A stretch of 64,000 nt of DNA from CBDBIG01 sp965205845 [NCBI: bacterium] (GTDB taxonomy: Bacteria > SAR324), in NCBI GenBank assembly GCA_965205845.1, contig CBDBIG010000002.1, positions 1-64,000 of the forward strand, given 5' to 3'. Below the pieces are notes generated by a model. It saw nothing but the letters and a program-made list of their open reading frames with translations. It was not told the DNA's origin and did not search any database. Of this stretch, positions 16,328 to 23,945 are shown one piece after another (position 1 is the first letter of the stretch; every line of letters begins with the position of its first letter). The translations under genes and the position numbers were made by a program.

Positions 16328-16585
16328 TCAAGCCTTTCGTTTGCCCTGCTCTCTTCGGGCTTCCTTCACGTGTTTGACTAATATGGTTTTCACGACTTCG
16401 AGATCCTCATCCGTGCCCCCAAAATGCATGAAATTAATGGTAAAGTTGATGGGGTTTTTCTCCCAGGGCAGCACTACCCAGCCAAGCGTTGCGCACATTT
16501 CCAACATGCCGTAGGCAGCGAACCCACCCATAAAAACCCCAAATCCGCTCACGATGGCGTCGCAAAGCGTTTGCAAAAAACTCAT
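16328..16585 (-). CDS. Small membrane protein of unknown function
   Basis: 85 residues, ending four bases before the gp16-like ATG. The N-terminal half is a likely membrane helix (AIVSGFGVFMGGFAAYGMLE), followed by WVVLPWEKNPINFTINFMHF and a charged C-terminal helix (VVKTILVKHVKEARREQGKR). It lies in the early/middle region of the prophage and is probably a phage gene. No family was recognised. A holin role cannot be supported: only one clear transmembrane segment is present. Confidence 0.55.
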   Translation of the reverse strand: MSFLQTLCDAIVSGFGVFMGGFAAYGMLEMCATLGWVVLPWEKNPINFTINFMHFGGTDEDLEVVKTILVKHVKEARREQGKRKA

Positions 16586-17045
16586 AGCGCCACCTCATGC
16601 GCAAGGGTCGCTTTTTTTATAGCGTGATGCATATTCCAACCTGGGGGATGGTTTGGGCTTGCATGTGGGGACTCCTTATTAAGGGTGTCAGGGTGTGGTT
16701 TAAAGGGGGGGCATCCCTTTTTCTAAGCGTGCGCCAACATAAACCTTTGGCGTTTTCATCTATAGCCCTCCTTGCCAGCGTTGTAGCCCTGCGCGGGGTC
16801 GGTTGCTGGGGCGAACAAACCCCCTGCCTTGGCCACGCAAAAAAAAGAGGTTTTTTGCCCATGCCTTATAGGCGCGTCTCCCCTTTGAGATTCCATTTTT
16901 GTCGTGCTGCGCTTAAACTGTTGATGTCAATTTTCATGACGGGTCTCCTTTATTTATTTAAGCAAAACATGGGGCTGCTTGTGTGCCGCGTATAAATGCG
17001 AACAGGCAGGTGCACGCAGACGCCTGTTTTTGGGCTTGATCGGGT
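16586..17045. other. Early-region remnant without convincing genes
   Basis: Between the small membrane protein gene and the B-like pseudogene no frame looks like a full protein. On the minus strand a good ribosome binding site (AAAGGAGACC) precedes a 22-codon frame starting MKIDINSLSAARQKWNLKG near 16937, which ends abruptly. Two other tiny frames (starting MKTPKVYVGARL and MQAQTIPQVGI) also follow plausible starts. These may be tiny phage early genes or remnants of deleted ones. Confidence 0.4.
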
Positions 17046-18018
17046 TCATTCGCTAACTCCTCCACGCTCGGAATAAGCGGTTTTAAGGTGGCTTAGACTA
17101 AGGGCCTGCCGTGCCCCGTTTGCCGCCAGGCTGGCCAAGCGTAGGGTTTTGGTAACCTCACGCAGTGCGCCGTGGCCGTGACCAATTTTGATTAAAAAGC
17201 CAAGGGCTTTCTGCTCGCTTACTCCCCATGCTTGGGCAATGGCCTCTACATCGGCACGGCGGGCTTTTTTGGGGTTTAACACCTTGCCAACGCGGCTAAA
17301 CAACTGGGCATACTCTGCCGAGCGCGGGCCGCTCATCCGGGTGTAGACGCTCTCGTTGCCCATGAACACCAGGGCGCAAGCAGTGGCATCGTGCAAAGCG
17401 CGTAGGCATTCCAAGGCGGGGCGGGTAAGGTGCTGTGCCTCGTCTATAATCAGCAGGGCGTCTTTTTTTGAGAGATAGGCTGAGAAGCATGCGGTAAACC
17501 ACATCTCCCCCGCGTCCGTCCGCGCGCTGGCTTGGGGCAAGGGCAAACAAAAGGGCTTTAAGGCAGGCAGGGGCGCTGGCAAAACTGGGCACCATTGTGC
17601 ACACCCAGCAATTAGGGCGGGTTTGGGCGTAGTGCTGGGCGGTGATGGTTTTGCCAACCCCTGCGCCACCGCACACCACCGCGATGTCGCGGCTTAGGTG
17701 GGCGTAGGCAATGGCCATGCCGATTTGGCGGGCTGTGGGGGTCTCTATCCAGTCTGCGCCCTCGCTGGGCAAAAAGGCGGTTTGGCAGGCTTGGTCTTCT
17801 AGCCATTGGCAAACCTTGGCTTCAAGGGCGGCGTTATCGCCCGTGTACTTGCCGTTAAGCCAGCGCGAAAGCGCTGTTGCCCCGCACCCAATCCGCTTGG
17901 CCGCATCGGCTTGGGACAGGCACTGCTGGGCTTGGCGATGTGGTGTTTGTGCTAAAGCCGAACAGCCTTGCCCGTTTGGGATTGGTGAAAGAATTAAAGC
18001 GCAAAGAAGGGGGGGCAA
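17046..18018 (-). pseudogene. MuB-type AAA ATPase, frameshifted and 5'-truncated
   Basis: The first part (frame from 18018) shows a helix-turn-helix (LSQADAAKRIGCGATALSRW then NGKYTGDNAALEAKV) and the Walker A motif CGGAGVGKTITAQHY. The second part, in another frame down to 17046, carries Walker B ALLIIDEAQHL, sensor MGNESVYTRM and the C-terminal helical domain. The switch lies near 17510-17530 within a GGACGGACG sequence. MuB activates the transposase and selects targets. The usual 20 or so N-terminal residues before the helix-turn-helix are replaced by unrelated sequence from about 17940, where a rearrangement seems to have occurred. No transposase A gene adjoins it. Confidence 0.85.
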
Positions 18019-18150
18019 CCTGGCTGGTGCTCCAAAAATGGGACGACCCCGACCCCAAAACCGGGGAGCGAAAACCCTACACCTTGTAAGAAAACATGGA
18101 CGAAATAGAACAGGTTGTGCCCGTGATTTACGTGCAACCCAGGGCGGTTT
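17940..18150 (+). pseudogene. Plus-strand gene fragment next to the prophage break
   Basis: On the plus strand a frame ending at 18089 reads LARLGLVKELKRKEGGATWL, VLQKWDDPDPKTGERKPYTL, which looks like the end of a real protein (winged-helix-like basic helix followed by a strand). Its upstream part overlaps the MuB-like gene on the other strand and is not meaningful, so it is probably cut near 17940. A tiny frame (MDEIEQVVPVIYVQPRAV, 18094-18150) follows. Opposite orientation of two truncated genes at one point suggests an inversion or deletion joint. Identity unknown. Confidence 0.4.
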
Positions 18151-18438
18151 AAAAAAAAAGGAGTGGCAATGGTAGATTATTTTTTATCTCTAGGCCAATC
18201 ACGCAAAAGTATTTTCAAAACAAGGGTTTGATCCATGAAAAGGGCGAAAAATTGAGTTCAAAGCTGAGTTCAAAGCTAGAGCACCTAGCTTTGAACTTTT
18301 ACGGGGTGGTTTTGGGGGTTTGGTTTTACGCTTCAAACGCATTATTCCTTAGAAATTTCACAAAATCGCTACATTGTTGGCACCACTTTACGGTCACACT
18401 GGGGTAAAAAAACCTAGCGTGGGTAAGGTGGGTGGCAC
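18151..18438. other. Non-coding stretch with hairpin
   Basis: No gene is evident apart from a 20-codon frame (MVDYFLSLGQ and on, 18170-18232) that follows a good AAAAGGAG site. The stretch contains the repeat GAGTTCAAAGCT twice (18254 and 18266) and the hairpin at 18268-18296. It precedes the SNase-like gene and probably holds its promoter, though no clear hexamers could be chosen. Confidence 0.4.
18268..18300 (+). terminator. Hairpin followed by T run
   Basis: GTTCAAAGCTA at 18268-18278 pairs perfectly with TAGCTTTGAAC at 18286-18296 around a seven-base loop, followed by TTTT. This fits an intrinsic terminator for rightward transcription, though the stem is AT-rich. The left arm is itself preceded by a copy of the same 12 bases (18254-18265), so an operator with three half-sites is an alternative. 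Confidence 0.4.
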
Positions 18439-18912
18439 ATGCGAGATATAGCGTTGTTTTTACTGGCTTTTATAACATTAAGCCTTGTATTTGCAGAGAT
18501 TTGGTTAAGCCAAAACCGCTCTTTAAGGGTGTTTAAGGCGCACATAGTCGGTTGTTATGATGGCAACACCTGCAGGTTTACCCTGCCCAGTCACCACCCC
18601 ATTTTAGGCGAGGGGGTTCAGGTGCAAATTGTGGGGTTGCAAACGCCAAAACTACGCGAACCCACCTTAAGCAAGGCCAGCAGCGCGCGCGATGCCATGC
18701 GTGGCCTGCTTGAACGCGCCGATGATATTTTTTTAGTAAACACAAAGCGCAAAAACCGCAGCCTGCACGCCAGCGTATGCGCAGATGGCAAAGACATGGC
18801 AAAGATGCTGCCAAATGGCTTAGCCAGCAAGGGTTGGGCGTGTTACACCCCCAGCGCCAAGCCCCCCAATGCGAGGCAAGCCTTGGTTTGTATGCCTTTG
18901 TGGCGCATTTAA
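18439..18912 (+). CDS. SNase-like (thermonuclease-fold) protein with altered active site
   Basis: 157 residues with an N-terminal hydrophobic segment (IALFLLAFITLSLVFAEIWL) acting as signal or anchor. Residues about 36-135 follow the SNase pattern: CYDGNTCRFTLP for the usual DGDT, VQIVGLQTPKLRE for the usual VRLxGIDxPE, a helix with ARDAMRGLLERA, NRSLHASVC for the R-x-LAxV strand, and LPNGLASKGWACY. Two catalytic positions differ: the Arg of VRL is Gln, and the Glu after TP is Lys. Hydrolysis is therefore doubtful. It may be a prophage accessory gene or a chromosomal neighbour. Confidence 0.65.
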   Translation: MRDIALFLLAFITLSLVFAEIWLSQNRSLRVFKAHIVGCYDGNTCRFTLPSHHPILGEGVQVQIVGLQTPKLREPTLSKASSARDAMRGLLERADDIFLVNTKRKNRSLHASVCADGKDMAKMLPNGLASKGWACYTPSAKPPNARQALVCMPLWRI

Positions 18913-18931
18913 TGCGCGTTAATGCAAGTTA

Positions 18932-19306
18932 ATGCTATCGTTGCCCCAGTTGCCCCAGTTGCCCCAGTTGCCCCAGTTGCCCCAGTTGCGCCAAGGGTTT
19001 TTATGGGCACTGGGGGGTGCCACCCTTGGCATTTTGGTGTGGCGCGGCGCGGAAACCTTGCTGGTTATAATGCTGGCGCACAGCAAAAGCACCTTGGCAG
19101 GGGGCATTGCGGCAGGCTGGCGAAGCATAAGCGCAAACTTTACCCAAACCGCCTTAAAACAAGCCGGGGCAGAGCGAGAGCGTGGGTCGAAGGGCTGCAT
19201 TTTGCACCCCCCTAACCGCCATGCGGGGTTATCTGCTGCCAGAGCGCTGCGCGCCAAGGGGTTTATGACCACCCTAAAGGGAAGAACCCTTTCCATTTGG
19301 TGGTAA
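18932..19306 (+). CDS. Hypothetical membrane protein with N-terminal LPQ repeats
   Basis: 124 residues if ATG 18932 is used. The first residues are LPQ repeated five times, encoded by a 9-bp tandem repeat. A probable membrane segment follows (FLWALGGATLGILVW then TLLVIMLA), then a basic C-terminal part. No ribosome binding site is clear, and the last 40 residues look unlike a conserved protein. It follows the SNase-like gene by 19 bp and could be co-transcribed. The reality of this gene is uncertain. Confidence 0.4.
   Translation: MLSLPQLPQLPQLPQLPQLRQGFLWALGGATLGILVWRGAETLLVIMLAHSKSTLAGGIAAGWRSISANFTQTALKQAGAERERGSKGCILHPPNRHAGLSAARALRAKGFMTTLKGRTLSIWW
18942..18990. repeat. 9-bp tandem repeat (GCCCCAGTT), about five copies
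   Basis: Five consecutive copies of GCCCCAGTT, the last running into TTGCGCC. The unit length is a multiple of three, so copy-number change would alter the number of LPQ tripeptides in the overlapping plus-strand frame without shifting it. The antisense reading gives WGN repeats. Confidence 0.85.
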
Positions 19307-19680
19307 GCCTTTTTGCGAATTGCAAAGCGGCATTTGAACTTACCCTTATCGAACGCAGTTTGCCCCCTTCTAAAACCCTTCGAATGAAGCGCGTACCGAG
19401 TGTAAGCCCATGTGTCCCAAAAACGCGCAAACCCGCATTACACCGTTTTTTGGGCGAGACAAATGCCACCACCCTTTTGGCGCAAACACACTGCCCGTAA
19501 ACTGTTGAAAAACCACAAAAAACCGCAAAAAACCACAAAAAACCATTTCTTTTTGACCAGTGTCAAAGCAAGTGTCCGGGCACACCGGGTTCACGGGGAT
19601 GGTCTTGCTAACGTGAAGCGGGTGGTTTTCTGCGGGGGGAAGGATAATAAGGTCTTCCGCGCTAACGTGAAGCGGGTGGC
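19307..19680. other. Non-coding stretch with short repeats
   Basis: No convincing gene. It contains a 10-bp AACCACAAAA-type repeat (three copies, near 19510-19545). It also holds most of a 54-bp-period imperfect tandem duplication whose GCTAACGTGAAGCGGGTGG core occurs at 19607 and 19661. The second copy runs into the 3' end of nagZ. Confidence 0.6.
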
Positions 19681-19699
19681 TTACTGCGAGGGGAGGATT
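19602..19699. repeat. Imperfect two-copy tandem repeat, 54-bp period
   Basis: GCTAACGTGAAGCGGGTGG occurs at 19607 and 19661, and similarity continues through CTGCGRGGGRAGGAT. The second copy supplies the stop and last codons of the minus-strand nagZ gene. This was probably a local duplication at the nagZ 3' end. Confidence 0.8.
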
Positions 19700-20766
19700 G
19701 ATATTTTGCCTAGGATTGTTTTGGCATGCGCAACACGCGCTAAAGCACGGTTTACCTGCTGTTTCAGTTTGGGATGAGAGCGCATGGCGTGCAGTAACTG
19801 TTCGGCCAACATGCTCGCTTGCATTTGGTCGTCTTTTAAATTATTGCCGATAAGCAAGCAATCCAAACCCGCCAAAAGCCCCTGATTACATGCCGTGGCA
19901 AGGTTTTGTGTGTGCTGTAACAAGCCTTGCATTTGCAGGTCATCAGAAATAAACAAGGCATTAGGCAACTGCTGACGCAAGTGTTCCAAAGCAAATGCAG
20001 ACAAGGTACAAGGTTGGGCGGGGAGGTTTCCTTGGGCCCATTCGGGTACCATGGCATGGGATATCAAAATGCTCTGCAAAGGTAACCGAGGTGCCAGGGC
20101 ATAAAACAAATCGAGCTGTACGCGGCTGAGGGCAGGCAACGTCATCAGCGTATGATGACTGCTGACCTGGGCCGCACCAATGCCTGGATAGTGCTTAAGG
20201 CACAGACCCACGCCATGTTTTGCTGCGTATTTTGCCCACAACAATGCACAATGCCTCACCACCCTCACATCTGCCGAAAAACTTCGCTCCAAGCGTCCGA
20301 TGTCGGGGTTCTCCGTCGCAAGATCCAAGTCAATTACGGGTGCCAAAGGGAGGTCTATTCCCAACTCGGCCATTTGTCCTAAACTATGCTGTAGGAGCTC
20401 CTCTTGCTGTGCAAGGGGTAGCGTGGCAAAGCGCTTTGCACTGGGCAACGGGGCAAAGCCCTGGGCTTCCTTCAAACGGCGCACCCTCCCTCCTTCTTGG
20501 TCGACCAGTACCAAAGGCTGGCTTGGCAACCGATGTAGGTCGTGGCATAAGCTGCGTAATTGGTTGGGGTTTCGAATGTTGCGCTCACCCCCTTGTTGCA
20601 GCAAGTCTTTGTCAAACAAAATGACCCCACCCAAGCCAAAACGGGTCGCAAATTCTACCAGCCAAGGGGGTGGGGTTAATCCTTGAAAGCCGAGTACAAA
20701 CACATTGCCAACCGCGGGCTGACACGGTGCAACACGCGCACTAAGGGGCACAGCACTCGCAGACAT
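19681..20766 (-). CDS. nagZ: Beta-N-acetylhexosaminidase (GH3, NagZ type)
   Basis: 361 residues from ATG 20766. It cleaves N-acetylglucosamine from anhydro-muropeptides in cytoplasmic cell-wall recycling. GH3 features: GGVILFDKDL, LVLVDQEGGRVRRLK near residue 100, the LCLKHYPGIG segment followed by SSHHT (usual KHFPGHG...DSH; the general acid/base His is kept although the Asp is Ser), ILISHAMVPEW, and ISDDLQMQGLL with the Asp nucleophile. The frame is open further upstream to 20895 but that part overlaps thiO. No signal peptide is visible, as expected. The final codons lie inside a tandem duplication. Confidence 0.9.
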   Translation of the reverse strand: MSASAVPLSARVAPCQPAVGNVFVLGFQGLTPPPWLVEFATRFGLGGVILFDKDLLQQGGERNIRNPNQLRSLCHDLHRLPSQPLVLVDQEGGRVRRLKEAQGFAPLPSAKRFATLPLAQQEELLQHSLGQMAELGIDLPLAPVIDLDLATENPDIGRLERSFSADVRVVRHCALLWAKYAAKHGVGLCLKHYPGIGAAQVSSHHTLMTLPALSRVQLDLFYALAPRLPLQSILISHAMVPEWAQGNLPAQPCTLSAFALEHLRQQLPNALFISDDLQMQGLLQHTQNLATACNQGLLAGLDCLLIGNNLKDDQMQASMLAEQLLHAMRSHPKLKQQVNRALARVAHAKTILGKISILPSQ

Positions 20767-20815
20767 GGCATGTTTGCTCAAAAGAATGTTTTGCCAAAGG
20801 GTGGCTCGCTCGTTA

Positions 20816-20839
20816 AACCCACCAAAGGGTTTACAAACA
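20816..20839. repeat. Half palindrome shared with the prophage tail operon
   Basis: CCAAAGGGTTTACAAAC at 20822-20838 is identical to the left 17 bases of the palindrome at 3136-3159. It lies across the thiO stop, upstream of nagZ. It indicates a dispersed short repeat family in this genome. Confidence 0.5.
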
Positions 20840-21979
20840 AAAACGCGTGGGTAAAAACGCCTTAACCCAGGAAGGCGGCGTATTTCCGCGCACAATCTCT
20901 TCCATGGCGATGGCCGTAGCGGGGGTATTTAACAGGCCGTTGCGATAGTGCCCAGTGGCATAAAACAAGCCCCGAAGGAGATCGCTCTGTCCTAAAATGG
21001 GCGCATTATCACGGCTGCCTGGGCGCAAACCACACCACATTTCCTCAATGGGCAGTTCGTACAAACCAGGGGCAACCTGCCAGGCAGCACCCAGCAGTTC
21101 GAGTGTGCCGCCAACGGTTAAGGTTTTGTCAAAACCCATTTCTTCCTCAGTAGCCCCCACAATTAAGCGCCCACTTTTGCGCGGCACCAGGTAAGCCTTG
21201 GGGGTGCGAATGATGTGCCGAAACATGTTGGGGGCCTGAATGGCCAGAATTTGCCCTTTTACGGGGCGCACAGGCACCCTTTTACCTGGGGGCAGCCCCT
21301 CAATTAATCCCGACCAACTCCCCGCCGCAAGCACCACCTTTTCAGCCTGAAACACGTCGGTTTGGGTTACCACCCTGGCAGGGTTCGCATCACATTCAAA
21401 GCATTGCACATGCTGGTGCTCACGCAAGTTGCCCCCCGCTTTCAAAAACGCGATTTTAAGCGTTTGCACCAACTGGCGGTTGTTTACATGGTGATCTTGC
21501 GGACAAAACACTGCCGCTGCCACCTGTGAAGATAAGGCGGGTTCGAGTGCTTGGGCTTCTTGTCCTTTTAGCCAACGCACGGGCAAAGAAAGCACTTGCT
21601 GGTGTTGGTACATCCGTTTGAGCCATGCTGTTTGGTCAGCATTCAAGGCAACAGACAAGGCACCATCCCTTGCGTATTCTACCTGCATACCCGTGTCTTC
21701 CTTCAATTCTGTCAAAAATTGTGGGTAGAGTTCCATGCTTTTTCGTCCAAGCACCAAATGCTGCTCTTCTTGAAAATGCAACTCTGATACGGGAGTCAGC
21801 ATGCCTGCCCCTGCCCAGGAAGCCTCGTACCCCGCCTTGCCCCGTTCTAAAATGAGGCAGCGCACGCCTTGCCTAGCTAGCCTCCAGCCAATCGACAAAC
21901 CAATCGCCCCTGCCCCAATAATGAGTACTTCCTCGACGCCTTGATGGTTCGCGCTTGCTTGGGTCATGTTGGGGCTCAA
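20831..21979 (-). CDS. thiO: Glycine oxidase ThiO (FAD-dependent)
   Basis: 382 residues, the usual size. The N-terminal FAD-binding motif VLIIGAGAIGLSIGWRLARQ (residues about 18-37) is followed by LERGKAGYEASWAGAGMLTP, the ThiO-type WAGAGML loop. Later motifs are VRPVKGQILAIQ and IIRTPKAYLVPRKSGRLIVG, and GLRPGSRDNAPILGQ near residue 325. ThiO oxidises glycine to iminoacetate for the thiazole of thiamine. No other thi genes lie nearby and no TPP riboswitch was recognised upstream. The nagZ start lies 65 bp beyond its stop, so the two may share a transcript. Confidence 0.9.
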   Translation of the reverse strand: MSPNMTQASANHQGVEEVLIIGAGAIGLSIGWRLARQGVRCLILERGKAGYEASWAGAGMLTPVSELHFQEEQHLVLGRKSMELYPQFLTELKEDTGMQVEYARDGALSVALNADQTAWLKRMYQHQQVLSLPVRWLKGQEAQALEPALSSQVAAAVFCPQDHHVNNRQLVQTLKIAFLKAGGNLREHQHVQCFECDANPARVVTQTDVFQAEKVVLAAGSWSGLIEGLPPGKRVPVRPVKGQILAIQAPNMFRHIIRTPKAYLVPRKSGRLIVGATEEEMGFDKTLTVGGTLELLGAAWQVAPGLYELPIEEMWCGLRPGSRDNAPILGQSDLLRGLFYATGHYRNGLLNTPATAIAMEEIVRGNTPPSWVKAFLPTRFCL

Positions 21980-22264
21980 AATACTTTAATGGCTGATCGT
22001 GCCATTTTGTGGCAGTGCTACTTGGGTTAAATGCGCCCTTGCCATCTTGCTCCCTCCGTCAGCAATTCTCCATTAAAGACTGCCTTAAGGGGTGCCATCC
22101 GCGCCTTTGAAGGGGTAGGGCTATGTGTGAATTATAGGATTGCCTTAGCAAAGGGGTATCGTCACGCCCGTAAAAGGTGGGGTCGTATGTGAATTTGGTT
22201 GGGTATTGTGCTTGCGTGGGAGATAAACGGGACATTTCTTGTTTGCTAACCCAATGTTGGTTGT

Positions 22265-23152
22265 TTAATGGGTTGCATCAAGTGCCTTGGCCAGTGCTTT
22301 TACCAACGCTTTTGGCGTGGGGGGAATATCCTCTGGAGTGGTTTTGCCAGAGGGTGTTTTGGCGACAAAAGCATAAAAATCGGCCGCCCCTTGCATCATG
22401 GCAGGGCTAAGTTGCGCCTCGGTAAAAGCAGCACCATGTTCTTGCATTTCGACCACCCAGCGCCATGCCTTAGGGGCCATCCGCGGAAAGGCACTTTCAA
22501 GCCATTGAGACAGAGCAGGCTGACTAAGGCGCAGTTCATCCCTAAGGGCTTGGTACACCTCAAATTTTTCTGCCGCCGTGTAGGCAATGCCCCCAAGGGC
22601 CGTAAAGCCTTTGGTTAGCGAGGCATAACAGGTTTTGATGTGCGAGGCTGCCCCCAAACCTCCTGCCAAAACGCGTATATCCAAGGCATTTCCCAGCATC
22701 TGCGCAAAAGCGGATGCCATCGGGCCACTGGCATAAAAGCGCGTAATCCCTTGCTTGCGCGGTGGCGGACCAATGATCGAGGCATCCACAAACTTCCCGC
22801 CTGCGTCTTGTATCACCTGAGCAATGGTTTGGGTTGTACTGGCCGAGATGGCATTGCAATCTGCATACAAGGGAAAGCACTGGGCGCTTTGCATGAGGCC
22901 GCTGAGAAGGCGTGCACCTTCCAATGCCTCTGCAGGGGGTAAAATCGAAAGTACAACATCCGCTTCTTGCACCAAAGCGCGTTCATCTTGCAAGGCTTCA
23001 ACTCCCGCTGCCTTTGCCAATTGGCGGGTGCGTCGACTGCGCGCACCCAAGGCTGCGTAAGGCACGCCCCCTGCCCGCAAAATACACGCGGCCACGGCAC
23101 TGCCCATGTCCCCTGGGCTAAAAATGCCCACTTTAGGCCCGGGTTTTGGCAC
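22265..23152 (-). CDS. 6-phosphogluconate dehydrogenase-like NAD(P)-binding protein (DUF1932)
   Basis: 295 residues from a GTG at 23152, chosen because AAGGAG lies nine bases upstream; no ATG fits. Residues about 7-25 (VGIFSPGDMGSAVAACIL) form the Rossmann dinucleotide site, then VLSILPPAEAL and FVDASIIGPPPR. The C-terminal half (IKTCYASLTKGFTALGGIAY, TAAEKFEVYQALRDEL) matches the DUF1932 domain that replaces the usual 6PGDH C-terminus. It is related to 3-hydroxyisobutyrate dehydrogenases; the substrate is unknown. Neighbours give no pathway clue. Confidence 0.85.
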   Translation of the reverse strand: MPKPGPKVGIFSPGDMGSAVAACILRAGGVPYAALGARSRRTRQLAKAAGVEALQDERALVQEADVVLSILPPAEALEGARLLSGLMQSAQCFPLYADCNAISASTTQTIAQVIQDAGGKFVDASIIGPPPRKQGITRFYASGPMASAFAQMLGNALDIRVLAGGLGAASHIKTCYASLTKGFTALGGIAYTAAEKFEVYQALRDELRLSQPALSQWLESAFPRMAPKAWRWVVEMQEHGAAFTEAQLSPAMMQGAADFYAFVAKTPSGKTTPEDIPPTPKALVKALAKALDATH

Positions 23153-23945
23153 GTCAGTGTTCTCCTTTTTTTTCCTGATGAGGCACAAAACCAATGCGCC
23201 ACAAAGGTTTATCCATCACGCTCGCAAAGGGGAGGGTGCTCAGCCATGCGCAAACATCCGCCGTATTGTTGAATTTGCCTCTTGGTAAAAAAACCTTGTT
23301 GAATAGGTATCTCTACGCGCTAATCCGTTTCCTCCTGGTTAGAACCTACCCTGTAAAGCAATGAGGTGCTCGAGAGTTATAAAATAAGGGATGCCACCTT
23401 GTTAAGGTATGGGCACATGGGCGGCGTTTTGGAGATGGGTTTTAAGTCTAAAACTTTGTGAAAAAAAACCGTGCGATGAGGAATAAAGGCAACCCAATAT
23501 GCCCCACCAACCCCATCGCATCATGCACACAAACACCCCACCCACTTGGCAGCACATAGGCAACCGTATCAAAAGCACGGTCACTTATGGGTGTTTGCGG
23601 CAAAAAAATGGTGCTCTATGATAAACATGCAAAAAGCATGGTGCTCGCAAAGCTAACGCACACGCCTCCCATGTTTTATCAATGCCAAATTAAAAGGGTT
23701 AAAATAACGACTACCGTCTGGCATAGACCACCTCCTTCCTTTACGCTGGGTTGGCTATCATGTTTATAGCGCCTCTTGTCTTACCTCAAAGATTAAAAAG
23801 CGTTGTCTACCCCGCCATGGTAATGGGCTTTACCCCCTGGGGTCAAGTGCTGCTTTGCCATGGGATGTTTTGATATTCATGCCAAGCTGTGGCCCAAAGC
23901 CCCGAGCCATCAAAGGAGGTCGAGCAGCCTTTGACACGGCTTTTT
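23153..23945. other. 793-bp stretch without recognisable genes
   Basis: No frame in either strand resembles a conserved protein. The longest, a 60-residue minus-strand frame (23402-23584), has biased composition and no ribosome binding site. No tRNA or riboswitch was recognised. It may contain remnants or simply be a long intergenic region. Confidence 0.5.

Larger units (their letters stand above)
1..18018 (-). mobile_element. Defective Mu-like prophage (continues off left edge)
   Basis: A continuous leftward series of Mu-type genes: B-like ATPase, gp16-like fragment, portal, F-type head protein, I, head decoration, T, gp35, gp36, G, gp37, DUF2635, L, M, gp41, tape measure, N, P, gp45, gp46 and gp47. 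Order and strand match phage Mu and FluMu. Transposase A, c/Ner repressors, Mor, lysis genes and both terminase subunits are not seen. The B-like gene is frameshifted and lacks its 5' end, and a deletion joins gp16-like to portal sequence. Two head/neck genes carry single-base frameshifts. The inner boundary on the right is uncertain: recognisable phage sequence stops near 17.94 kb, but phage-derived pieces may reach 19.3 kb. No Mu-type end sequence was identified. Confidence 0.9.

Noticed and set aside
18919-19296. Frame with WGN repeats on the minus strand
   Set aside because: It is the antisense of the 9-bp repeat. There is no start signal, and the remainder has no conserved features.
21980-22264. 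TPP riboswitch upstream of thiO, and another before the TPP enzyme gene
   Set aside because: No CTGAGA and no ACCTGATCCGG-like segments were found in either leader. Both regions look like plain intergenic DNA.
23402-23584. 60-codon minus-strand frame in the 793-bp gap
   Set aside because: Cysteine- and glycine-rich chance composition, no Shine-Dalgarno and no recognisable family.
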